From NCBI RefSeq assembly GCF_001591585.1, contig NZ_BCVE01000004.1, positions 287,361 to 351,360 on the forward strand: a stretch of DNA of 64,000 bases. The letters are read 5' to 3'. How positions within the stretch are numbered: the first letter of the stretch is position 1; each line of letters begins with the position of its first letter. Positions 19,001 to 26,206 of this stretch are shown here, piece after piece. The DNA is from Niallia circulans NBRC 13626 (GTDB taxonomy: Bacteria; Bacillota; Bacilli; Bacillales; Cytobacillaceae). A model generated the notes under the pieces. The model was given only the letters and a program-made list of their open reading frames with translations. It was not told the DNA's origin and ran no database searches. The position numbers and the translations under genes were made by a program.

Positions 19001-19271
19001 ATTGCTTGTGTTTTTCTTTCAAAGGATTAACTCCTACATAATCACGTTCTTTGCTATAAGGAGCTTGATTGCTTTTTACATATTTCTGATTATTCAACAC
19101 CCATATTAATCCCGCATGTTCCTGATAGGAAGAATCCGGCACTGTTTTATCCATAATTAAGACATTTAATTCCTTTGAATGCTTTAACTGCCAAAGCCAA
19201 AAAGGACTTGTTAAAAGTCCTACACCAAAGAGAATAAGTAAAAAGAAAATAATCGATTTATTCCATTTCAT
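16023..19271 (-). CDS. Membrane-anchored glycoside-hydrolase-like protein of polysaccharide cluster
   Basis: 1,082 residues with one N-terminal membrane helix (7-27) and a large outer part. Residues about 405-760 look like a clan GH-A TIM barrel (KGVNMGIAKPGTFPG; candidate acid/base Glu545 in IGIEWDP; candidate nucleophile Glu695 in LIAEFGVPAS). Residues about 800-1060 resemble a CBM9/DOMON-like sugar-binding fold (VNLRIDYHQPIDL; TIEVRIPWALLNM). Residues 30-400 are not recognised. Overlapping the glycosyltransferase gene by ATGA, it should trim, release or remodel the polymer made by that enzyme. Enzymatic activity is inference. Confidence 0.8.
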   Translation of the reverse strand: MKWNKSIIFFLLILFGVGLLTSPFWLWQLKHSKELNVLIMDKTVPDSSYQEHAGLIWVLNNQKYVKSNQAPYSKERDYVGVNPLKEKHKQLTHLPKDLSSYDVIYMTDQYGVDKEETSRMNSVEKVSKQMEGGLALEDVERVESALFQNTNKTLIAEFNTFAAPTSDQAREKITNLLHLSWSGWIGRYFSDMESNEVPIWVKERYEQIYDHKWSFKGSGLILINSDDHLIVLSDQELVSGALQFSTTDKGKDLFNQPIKSNYGYWFDIVAAKDETDILATYTLPVNEKGKAVLTEYGLPSQFPAVIQYKNKQYTSYYFAGDYADEAEVPALYKTVGFDTWKRSITYRHSFYWNSYVPIMKGILKNGLHSADHASTNVETTTVNHLKINTKTDDTYIQVLKDNKWTNLLVKGVNMGIAKPGTFPGETAITKDEYLRWFKDIGAMHANAIRVYTLHPPAFYQALYEYNQLAEEPLYLFHGAWINEETLLEKQDAYANEVDNDFNRELKNMIDIIHGNASIAAAPGHASGEYTYDISKYVLGIMIGIEWDPEVVQNTNEKHKSIASYDGTYFETKDASPFESWLAQKMDETVKYEVDKYDWQHTMSFTNWVTTDLLKHRYEPDPKEDMAIVNPNHIKTTENFHAGFLASYHVYPYYPDFLNYEPAYKGYINKQGKQSNYGAYLQELREAHDMPVLIAEFGVPASRGKTHENVNGMTQGFLSEQEQGNFDKEMFQMIVDENYAGGLLFAWQDEWFKRTWNTMDYDNPDRRPYWSNLQTNEQHFGLLSFDPGKYESPIYIDGKKKDWEKLGISPLYEDRREQKGIESIYVTSDEQQVNLRIDYHQPIDLQTDTTYLLFNTIEKQGQKTIALKNKTIKSTFGVDFLVKIANEHNSQILVDSYYDSFHYHYGSILHMIKEEAYAKKKDNGVFHPIRLTLNKELELPDTKIPFQSYVTGHLLFGNGNPASKEFNSLTDISVSKDKKTIEVRIPWALLNMKDPSQKEIMADLWQKGLEESVQAKGIQIAAVMEKEEEIISSFPKLNRYNEILAADAKWYMWDEWEMPAYHERLRASYYLLKDAFSEINLGD

Positions 19272-20680
19272 TCGGATACTCCTTTACGGCTCATTTCTCC
19301 CCAACTTTTATCGCTTCTTATTAATTGCCAAATGCCTTCACATCGCCAAAAAACAGTTAACGGGCGGTACCAAAAAGATTCTGTCAGCGAATAGAAGAAC
19401 AAAGAAATGATGTGGGAAACTTTCGGATATTTGCGCAAACTCCATTCTTCTAATAACACTGCTGCCATTGAAAAAATAGAGCCATAAATACAGGACAGTA
19501 ATAAAATTAAGATGGCAAATTCTAAATATACTCCACCAAAAAACAAGGCAATAATCGTATAAACATATCCTAAAAATTCGACAATAGGGCCCAAAAATTC
19601 AATTAGCCAGAAGTATGGAAAAGATATTAGTCCGATATTTCCATATTTCGGGTTAAAGGTTAGCTTTCTATGATTCCATAGACTTTCATATAATCCCCGA
19701 TGCCACCTTCTTCGCTGTCTTCTTAAAAACGTTATTTCTTCCGGAACTTCTGTCCAGCAAACTGGGTCTGGAACATAAACGATTTTCTTTTTTTCCTTTG
19801 TCTCTTTTAATAATCGATGGATTCGCACTACGAGCTCCATATCTTCGCCGACTGTATTCGTTTGATAGCCCCCAGCCTTTAGGACCCATTTTTTTGAAAA
19901 AACACCAAAAGCCCCAGAAATAATTAATAATAAATTATGTCTGCTTAATCCAATTCTCCCCATCAAAAAAGCTCTCAAATATTCGATTATTTGCATAATA
20001 ACCAAGGGATTGCGAGACAATCCTATCTCGAGAACTTGTCCGTTTTTTATCTTACATCCATTAGCAATACGAATACTTCCACTTGAGGCTATCACTTCTT
20101 CATCACTATCCATAATAGGCTTCATTACCTTTAAAAAGGCATCTCTTTCTAAGACCGAATCACCATCTAATGAACAAATATAAGGAAAATGAGAAAAGTT
20201 CAGTCCTGCATTTAAAGCATCTGCTTTTCCGCCATTTTCTTTATCGATTAAATATAATTTAGGGAGCAGCTTCGATTGATAAATCCCTTTAATAGGCTTT
20301 GTCGTAAGTTGTTTCCTGACAACCTTTTCTATATGAACCATCTCATATTGTTCTATCATTTTCTGCAGCGTATGGTCCTTTGATCCATCATTGACAACAA
20401 TGATTTCAAATTGAGGATAATTAATGCTCAACAAGGACCGTACACTTGGAATGATTCCAGCTTCTTCATTATAAGCTGGAACAATGATAGATACTGGTTT
20501 CGTATACCATTCATTTGAAACATCATCAAATGTATCTTCTCTATTTAATTTATATTCCTTTCGTAGCTGAAGCATGGAAATGAAAAGAATAACAGAATAA
20601 AACAATATAATAATTATCATATAAACAGCAATAAACGTGGCAAAGATTTGTACAGCAATTGACCACCATTGATAAACCAT
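19268..20680 (-). CDS. Processive family 2 glycosyltransferase
   Basis: 470 residues. A helix at 12-36 is followed by a cytoplasmic GT2 domain with all motifs of processive synthases: NDGS (97-100), DGD (172-174), GED (278-280) and QRRRW (322-326). Three or more C-terminal helices (about 350-430) would form the export channel. The layout is that of PgaC/IcaA, BcsA and hyaluronan synthase, without a C-terminal PilZ domain. It should polymerise a UDP-sugar and move the chain outward. Coupled to neighbours by a 1-base gap upstream and an ATGA overlap downstream. Polymer identity is unknown. Confidence 0.92.
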   Translation of the reverse strand: MVYQWWSIAVQIFATFIAVYMIIIILFYSVILFISMLQLRKEYKLNREDTFDDVSNEWYTKPVSIIVPAYNEEAGIIPSVRSLLSINYPQFEIIVVNDGSKDHTLQKMIEQYEMVHIEKVVRKQLTTKPIKGIYQSKLLPKLYLIDKENGGKADALNAGLNFSHFPYICSLDGDSVLERDAFLKVMKPIMDSDEEVIASSGSIRIANGCKIKNGQVLEIGLSRNPLVIMQIIEYLRAFLMGRIGLSRHNLLLIISGAFGVFSKKWVLKAGGYQTNTVGEDMELVVRIHRLLKETKEKKKIVYVPDPVCWTEVPEEITFLRRQRRRWHRGLYESLWNHRKLTFNPKYGNIGLISFPYFWLIEFLGPIVEFLGYVYTIIALFFGGVYLEFAILILLLSCIYGSIFSMAAVLLEEWSLRKYPKVSHIISLFFYSLTESFWYRPLTVFWRCEGIWQLIRSDKSWGEMSRKGVSE

Positions 20681-20681
20681 G

Positions 20682-21719
20682 CTAATAAACTCCTTTATTT
20701 AACCATTCTCTGGCCATATCCTTGGCAAACTTATCCTCTGATTGGTTAACGACTTCAAATAAAACTTCTCTGCCTTTTTTAAAGCTTATGATGGATTCAG
20801 CTGCTTGAGATCGCACCCACCAAGAAGAATCATGAAGAAGCTTTACTAACAAAGGAATATATTTATCGAGGCTACTACTCGTTCCTAATAGTTTGGCAAC
20901 CATCATTCTCTCCTGCCAAACTTCAGAATCTGCCAAGAAAACGTAATCTTCTATATTTCTCACATAGCCAATTGAAGCTATTGCCTTCAAAGCTCTTAAT
21001 CTGATCTCTTCCTCATACTTCGCGAAAACACTCTCTATAAATTGGACGTACTCTACCTTCTTTTTCATGCTTATTACGTCTAAGATTGCTAATTGTAACG
21101 CTTCTCGACAATAATAAAAAGGCTGAATAAACTTCCTAAAACTCTCAGGCTTTAATCGCAGCAGTATACTTCGGTAATTCTTTTCCGTAAGTTCTTCATC
21201 CTTATTTATGAGGCTCCAAATGTTTTCAGATTGAAAGGCAGCTAAAATCCGATAAATCTGGATTTTCTCTTCTTTATGACAATTTCTTTTAGATAATCGA
21301 CTAATCACCTGGTGTTCGATTTCCTTCATATGAAAATCTTCTATTTTATATAGGACATTCATCCGTTTACTCCAATATCTAGACTTTATTTCTTTCCTAT
21401 ATTTATCTATCAAGTAAAACTCAGCAAGTTCAAGCAGCCGTTCTTCCTCCTGTTCTCCCTCTATTCTCTCAGAAAAATCAGTGAAAACCTGTTCTATTGC
21501 CTGCTTGTCTATTCTTGTTTGCTTTATATCCTTCAATCTTTCCTTCCCCTCCCGAAGATAGGAAAAGATTGGTCCAATCAGCTGTTTTTTTCGCTCATTA
21601 ATTTGGTTATCTTGTCTATTCTCTATTATTTTCCTAATGACTAAATAAGTTAATAAGCATAATAGCGTAGCAAAAAGGATAATACTAATTATTTGTAATA
21701 CTCTTATCTCTTGTTCCAA
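20682..21719 (-). CDS. Membrane HEAT-repeat protein
   Basis: 345 residues from a TTG at 21719, ten bases after GAGG at the end of the previous gene. Residues 8-29 form a membrane helix; the rest is helical, ending in HEAT/PBS-type repeats (EIRLRALKAIASIGYV; WQERMMVAKLLGTSS; SSWWVRSQAAESIISF; KDMAREWLNKG). HEAT solenoids are protein-binding scaffolds. Placed between the diguanylate cyclase and the glycosyltransferase, it may link signalling to the synthase at the membrane; that role is inferred from position only. Confidence 0.85.
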   Translation of the reverse strand: MEQEIRVLQIISIILFATLLCLLTYLVIRKIIENRQDNQINERKKQLIGPIFSYLREGKERLKDIKQTRIDKQAIEQVFTDFSERIEGEQEEERLLELAEFYLIDKYRKEIKSRYWSKRMNVLYKIEDFHMKEIEHQVISRLSKRNCHKEEKIQIYRILAAFQSENIWSLINKDEELTEKNYRSILLRLKPESFRKFIQPFYYCREALQLAILDVISMKKKVEYVQFIESVFAKYEEEIRLRALKAIASIGYVRNIEDYVFLADSEVWQERMMVAKLLGTSSSLDKYIPLLVKLLHDSSWWVRSQAAESIISFKKGREVLFEVVNQSEDKFAKDMAREWLNKGVY

Positions 21720-21720
21720 A

Positions 21721-23334
21721 TTAAATCATCCTCATAATTAACCTTGTTATTCTTGCCTGTAACTCTTTAATACTGAATGGTTTTGTAACATAATCATCTG
21801 CACCTAACCGTAATGCTTCAGCAATATCATGTTCACTTTTTCTGCCAGTCAACATTAAAATATGAGCATTATGCTGATAAGACGTCTTTTTAACAATTTG
21901 CAGGAGCTCGAGTCCATCCATTACAGGCATCATTCCATCCAAGATAAGAAAATGCATCCCATTCTCTTGTAATCGCTTGGATTCTAAAAATTGCATCCCA
22001 TCTTCATATTCTGCGACATTTATGGTAAGGTTATTTATTTCGATGGAATCCAATATATTTTTTAAAATAGAACGAATGAAGGAATCATCATCAACAATCG
22101 AAATATTTAATAATTTTTTATTTGATGCTTCCTTCCTTTTATTAGCGCTTCGAATACAAGCACGTCCATCTTCCTTGGCTAAATAAAGCGCCTCATCTGC
22201 CTTCTCAATTGCTTTATTTAATGGTATGTCATTTGAAGTGACTTCAAATACACCAGCAGAAAAGCTCAAAGAAAATTTGCCACCATTTTCTTCGAATTCT
22301 ATTCCTGAAAAACGCTTAAGCATCCTGTTTAATACATCGATAACTTCAGATTCTCCCGCTCGTTGAAAAAGAATGACAAACTCTTCGCCACCAAAACGAA
22401 AAAGTGTATCTGTGGTTCGAATATTTGTTTTCAAGAATTGGGCAAAAGCTTTTAATACCTTATCGCCTACAACGTGACCATATGTATCATTGACTCGTTT
22501 AAAATAATCAATATCTACAATAGCAATGGTACCAGAAGTTTTGGTCCGAGCTGTATCACTAATAAAACGAGTATAAGAATCCTTTAAAAACTTGCGATTA
22601 TATACTTCTGTTAATTCATCAATTAATACAGACTGGTCAAAGATTTTCTTTCGCTCGATATGTCTCTCAATTCGAATCAGAAATTCTTCTATATCAAGCG
22701 GCTTTTCCATATAATCATCTGCGCCCTTCTTATATGCAGCTATTCTCTTTTCTCTTGAATTATCAATACTACATATAACCTTTGGAACAAATGAGTGCTT
22801 CGTATGCATCTGAATATCATCTAGGATATCTAAACCGGTTTTAAATGGCAGGTTCATATCAATAATGATACAATCTGGCTGCATACTGTAAAATTGCTCA
22901 ATCGCATTCTCCGCATTAGAATTTGCTATTACCATCCAGCCTTTACGCTCCATCATTTCCTTTAAGAAAATCAATAAAGAAACATCGTCATCAATTAGCT
23001 GAATAAGCGGTACTTCAATATCTCTAAAGTCAGGAATTTTATTAATATCTTCGTGAAAATGCTCGTACTCTTCACAAATATCAAGTAATTCACTTAAAAA
23101 ATTCTTTAGCTCGGATTGTGCCCAGTCTCCTTCTCTTTCTTCCACCTTTGTCATTAATCCCGAAACTAAATGAAATAACAAATCCAAATCTAATGTACCA
23201 GAAGTGCCTTTAATCGCATGCAATAACCTATAAACTTCCTCATTTTTAATGATCTCTGCTGCTTGTTTATTTAACAATTCATTTAACTGCTGTGTCATTC
23301 TTGTAATAAATATTGCCTTATATTTATCCAACAC
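21721..23334 (-). CDS. HPt-REC-GGDEF-REC signalling protein (diguanylate cyclase)
   Basis: A 537-residue soluble protein, first gene of the cluster. Residues 1-95 form an HPt domain with His39 (LLHAIKGTSG). A receiver follows (105-230; IIIDMNLPFKTG), then a GGDEF domain (245-405) with an intact active site GGEEF and an inhibitory I-site RTTD exactly five residues before it. A second receiver ends the protein (415-537; LILDGMMPVMDG, KPFS). It should make cyclic di-GMP under phosphorelay control and receive phosphate from the hybrid kinase. It starts at GTG 23334 with a poor ribosome site. No stand-alone c-di-GMP receptor is recognisable in the cluster. Confidence 0.92.
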   Translation of the reverse strand: MLDKYKAIFITRMTQQLNELLNKQAAEIIKNEEVYRLLHAIKGTSGTLDLDLLFHLVSGLMTKVEEREGDWAQSELKNFLSELLDICEEYEHFHEDINKIPDFRDIEVPLIQLIDDDVSLLIFLKEMMERKGWMVIANSNAENAIEQFYSMQPDCIIIDMNLPFKTGLDILDDIQMHTKHSFVPKVICSIDNSREKRIAAYKKGADDYMEKPLDIEEFLIRIERHIERKKIFDQSVLIDELTEVYNRKFLKDSYTRFISDTARTKTSGTIAIVDIDYFKRVNDTYGHVVGDKVLKAFAQFLKTNIRTTDTLFRFGGEEFVILFQRAGESEVIDVLNRMLKRFSGIEFEENGGKFSLSFSAGVFEVTSNDIPLNKAIEKADEALYLAKEDGRACIRSANKRKEASNKKLLNISIVDDDSFIRSILKNILDSIEINNLTINVAEYEDGMQFLESKRLQENGMHFLILDGMMPVMDGLELLQIVKKTSYQHNAHILMLTGRKSEHDIAEALRLGADDYVTKPFSIKELQARITRLIMRMI

Positions 23335-23449
23335 TATAAATCATCCCGACTACTTTAACCAAATCATTAAGACTGTTTTGATATTTTTCCCGACATATAA
23401 AAATTAATCATAAACATTTCATCCTAAATATTAGGAAAACCAAAAGACT

Positions 23450-23484
23450 GCGCACAAAAAAACAGACCAAAAAACTGGTCTGAT
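23450..23484 (-). terminator. Intrinsic terminator of proC
   Basis: CAGACCA / TGGTCTG stem followed on the minus strand by seven Ts. It lies between proC and the six-gene cluster, and so separates the two transcripts. Confidence 0.8.
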
Positions 23485-23626
23485 TACTACAATAAATATA
23501 ACATTTCGATAGATGTGTATAATTAAATTACATTTTTCTTCATTATTAATTTTTTCTTTTATATTATATAAAAAGAAAACAAAATATAATAGAGAAACAT
23601 TTCCTAATTTCTACTTTTATTACTTG

Positions 23627-24442
23627 TTAATTTTCCTTCTTCATTCTGCGATTTTTACGATCACAGCTTTCCATTGCTGCCAAAATTGTCCCTCTAAATT
23701 GATTTTGTTCCAATGCAGTAATTGCTTCAATTGTCGCTCCACCAGGTGTGCATACTTCATCTTTCAATATTCCTGGATGCTTACCTGTTTCTAAGACCAT
23801 TTTTGCTGCTCCTAAAACAGATTGAGCAGCTAACTTGTAAGCTTTCTCTCTCGGTATTCCACTGCGAACGCCACCATCTGCCAATGCTTCAATAAACATA
23901 TAGACATAGGCTGGGGAAGAACCGCTAATCGCAGGAATATAATCCATTAAGCTTTCTTCCACGACTTCCACTTGCCCAAATGCTGTAAACATTTCTATTA
24001 TAAAAGCAATTTCCGGCTCTGTAACTCTTTCATTTGCACAAAATACAGTCATCCCTTCTCCTACAAGAGAAGGAGTATTTGGCATGGAGCGGATAACCTT
24101 TGCATTTTTTGATAACTGTGATTCTATGTATGCCATCTCAATTCCAGCTGCGATTGTAACAATGATTGTTTCATTCTTCACATAGGAGAGAATTTCTTGT
24201 AAGACCTCTCCATATAAATGTGGCTTTACTGCAACAATAAGTACATCTGCAAAGCTTGCTACTTTTTTATTATCTAATGTCGTTTCTATTTGAAAGGTTT
24301 CCCTTACCATTTGCGCGCTTTCCGCAGATTTCGTACTAGCCAAAATATCCTCTCTACTCAAAAAAGAAGACTGCAGCATTCCATTTACCATTGCTTGAGC
24401 CATTTTTCCACAGCCAATGAAACCAACTTTTCTTTTTTCCAC
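23627..24442 (-). CDS. proC: Pyrroline-5-carboxylate reductase
   Basis: 271 residues. Rossmann motif GFIGCGKMAQAMVNG at the N-terminus, NADPH-binding AVKPH and the catalytic/dimer domain signature MPNTPSLVGEGMT ... SGSSPAYVYMFIEAL ... TPGGATIEAI define ProC, which reduces pyrroline-5-carboxylate to proline with NADPH. Bacillus genomes carry several paralogues (ProG, ProH, ProI), so the specific paralogue is not assigned. No other proline genes are nearby. Confidence 0.92.
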   Translation of the reverse strand: MEKRKVGFIGCGKMAQAMVNGMLQSSFLSREDILASTKSAESAQMVRETFQIETTLDNKKVASFADVLIVAVKPHLYGEVLQEILSYVKNETIIVTIAAGIEMAYIESQLSKNAKVIRSMPNTPSLVGEGMTVFCANERVTEPEIAFIIEMFTAFGQVEVVEESLMDYIPAISGSSPAYVYMFIEALADGGVRSGIPREKAYKLAAQSVLGAAKMVLETGKHPGILKDEVCTPGGATIEAITALEQNQFRGTILAAMESCDRKNRRMKKEN

Positions 24443-24533
24443 TCTGATCTTCCTCTCATGTTTGTCCTTTTACTCTTACATAGTATGAGAAGAAAATCAA
24501 CAAATCTATCTAAGCTGTTTAGTGTTTAGAATA

Positions 24534-24851
24534 TTAGCACATCATTTTCGGACCATTTTTTCTTTGATAATACTGCTTAATTTGATCAATTCTGATTGCT
24601 TCTTCCATACATAAATTCCCTTTATCTGAATGAAAAGACAATAAACTAATACCATATTCGATTAAGGAAACAAGAATAATCTCCATTTCCATTCCATCCA
24701 GTCTCAAAATACTGTCATTACTGGTTGTGACTTTTTCCTTTACCATTTCTAAAATGAATAGAATTCCTCTGGATGCATTTCGTATACTAAAATCCAATGC
24801 TTCTTTTATTAATAAAAGATTTTCCTCGGTTACGTATATTTGCTCCTTCAC
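24534..24851 (-). CDS. Small helical protein of unknown function
   Basis: 105 residues from a GTG at 24851 with AGGAGG seven bases upstream. Acidic, helical, with no membrane segment and no motif I recognise. It follows the XRE regulator gene by 33 bases and is probably co-transcribed with it, so it may be a partner or target of that regulator. The C-terminus ends in KNGPKMMC. Real gene by ribosome site and codon use; function unknown. Confidence 0.65.
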   Translation of the reverse strand: MKEQIYVTEENLLLIKEALDFSIRNASRGILFILEMVKEKVTTSNDSILRLDGMEMEIILVSLIEYGISLLSFHSDKGNLCMEEAIRIDQIKQYYQRKNGPKMMC

Positions 24852-24884
24852 TTTAAGCCTCCTAATTCACTTGAAATTCTATCC

Positions 24885-25106
24885 TTATCTCGAACATCCT
24901 TTAACCTCTATATAATCTGGAAGAAAAATCTCATCTGGTGTTTTGGAAAAAATACTAGATATCTGTACTGCTTGCTCATAAGATAATCCTCGTTTGCCAT
25001 TTTCTATTTGCCAATAATAAGACTTTGTAATTCCTAACTTATCAGCCATCATCTGATAGGTATAGCCATATTGCTTTCTTATGATACGCAGCTTATTCCG
25101 ATGCAT
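24885..25106 (-). CDS. XRE-family helix-turn-helix regulator
   Basis: 73 residues, essentially one Cro/C1-type DNA-binding domain (LRIIRKQYGYTYQMMADKLGITKSYYWQIENGKRGLSYEQAVQIS). Start at ATG with GAGGTG upstream. Transcribed divergently from another XRE gene across a 169-bp region that contains a perfect inverted repeat inside its own promoter, so it is likely autoregulated. Cytoplasmic. Confidence 0.85.
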   Translation of the reverse strand: MHRNKLRIIRKQYGYTYQMMADKLGITKSYYWQIENGKRGLSYEQAVQISSIFSKTPDEIFLPDYIEVKGCSR

Positions 25107-25151
25107 TTTTTACACCTCATCTTCCCCATTCTCATTTTTTTCCTTATTAAA

Positions 25152-25181
25152 ATTATACGGTAAACAAGTGGTTTACTTCAA
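25152..25181 (-). promoter_or_regulatory. Promoter of XRE gene with operator palindrome
   Basis: On the minus strand -35 TTGAAG (25181-25176), 18-bp spacer, -10 TATAAT (25157-25152). The spacer is filled by the perfect inverted repeat GTAAAC-AAGTG-GTTTAC at 25160-25176, a classic repressor site position. Confidence 0.65.
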
Positions 25182-25275
25182 TATATAATTCCGAATTTGT
25201 TAACAAAAATTCATTATTTACTGTTAGCTAAACGTTAACTTATAATAGAAGTAACGAAATTAGGAGCTGGTTTAG

Positions 25276-25665
25276 ATGAATTTTCCAGAAAGATTGAGAC
25301 AATTGCGGAAATCTGCCAACATTTCTCAACAAACGCTTGGGAATGCAATGAATGTAACAAAAGTATCTATCTCAGGATACGAAACAGGTAATCGCAAACC
25401 TGATACAGACACCTTACAAAAATTAGCAGATTATTTTGATGTAAGCACTGATTACCTCCTAGGACGATCAGAAGCAAAGGAAACTAGAGCTAGCTATCAT
25501 AGTAAAGTATCGGATAATAGTATGACGAGCGAAGAAGCAGAGCTGCTAACTCAATTGCAGAAATACCCGACCCTATATAACCATCTTATTAACAACCCTG
25601 AAAAGACAGTTTCACAGTTATATAGGCTCTGGCGTTTCTTGGAGGACGAAAAGAAAAATAAATAA
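25276..25665 (+). CDS. XRE-family transcriptional regulator
   Basis: 129 residues. The N-terminal 65 residues are a Cro/C1-type helix-turn-helix (LRQLRKSANISQQTLGNAMNVTKVSISGYETGNRKPDTDTLQKLADYF) ending in the common STDYLLGRS. The C-terminal 60 residues are helical and could mediate oligomerisation. It resembles phage-type repressors and SinR-like switches in size, but no phage genes are near. TTAGGAGCTGG precedes the ATG. Divergent from the smaller XRE gene; TATAAT at 25241-25246 is its likely -10. Confidence 0.87.
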   Translation: MNFPERLRQLRKSANISQQTLGNAMNVTKVSISGYETGNRKPDTDTLQKLADYFDVSTDYLLGRSEAKETRASYHSKVSDNSMTSEEAELLTQLQKYPTLYNHLINNPEKTVSQLYRLWRFLEDEKKNK

Positions 25666-25738
25666 GAGCTTCTTAACTTAACAAATTTCTTATAAGAGCG
25701 TATAATATACATAATTCTTATAAGAAAGGTTGGTTTTG

Positions 25739-26161
25739 ATGACTAATCTGCTCAAAACAATTCCAGTACCATTAGTCCGAACAAATCAATGGACTATTTT
25801 TCTATCTGTATTACTTAGCTTAGTTTTTCAGCAATACTGGATCATGCTAATTCCACTTCTCGCAGGGCTCTGTGGATTATTATTCCAATGGAATCCTATT
25901 ATGAAAACAGCGAGTATATTTCTTAAAAAACCCATGAGAGAATATCATCAAGAGGATTGGGAGCAGCAGCAATTTAACCAAATAATTGCTGTAATATGCT
26001 TGGCAATAGGTTCCCTTTCCTTTTTCTTAGATTGGAATGTTCTTGGCTATATCTTTTCTATTATGGTCGGACTTTCTTCGATTATTGCCATACTTGGTTT
26101 TTGTATTGGCTGCTTTATCCGGTTTCAATGGAAAAAATATCAGTATAATCGGAGCTTATAA
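25739..26161 (+). CDS. DUF4395-family membrane protein
   Basis: 140 residues from the ATG at 25739, preceded by AAAGGTTGG. Four hydrophobic helices arranged as two pairs, with the segment between them (KKPMREYHQEDWEQQQFNQIIAVICL) carrying the FNQ motif of the DUF4395 family. Opening IPVPLVRTNQ also fits. Function unknown; relatives sit in thiosulfate- or redox-related contexts, which is not the case here. Convergent with threonyl-tRNA synthetase and separated by a shared terminator. Confidence 0.8.
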   Translation: MTNLLKTIPVPLVRTNQWTIFLSVLLSLVFQQYWIMLIPLLAGLCGLLFQWNPIMKTASIFLKKPMREYHQEDWEQQQFNQIIAVICLAIGSLSFFLDWNVLGYIFSIMVGLSSIIAILGFCIGCFIRFQWKKYQYNRSL

Positions 26162-26166
26162 CACGA

Positions 26167-26206
26167 AAGGGATTCAATCAAAATCGATTGAATCCCCGTT
26201 TTTTAT
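26167..26206. terminator. Bidirectional intrinsic terminator
   Basis: GGGATTCAATC / GATTGAATCCC stem, T-run (CGTTTTTTAT) on the plus side overlapping the end of the tRNA synthetase gene. Confidence 0.82.

Noticed and set aside
12803..23334. Cellulose (bcs) or PNAG (pga/ica) operon
   Set aside because: The GT2 is of that general type, but no BcsB, BcsC, PgaB deacetylase or IcaD-like gene is present.
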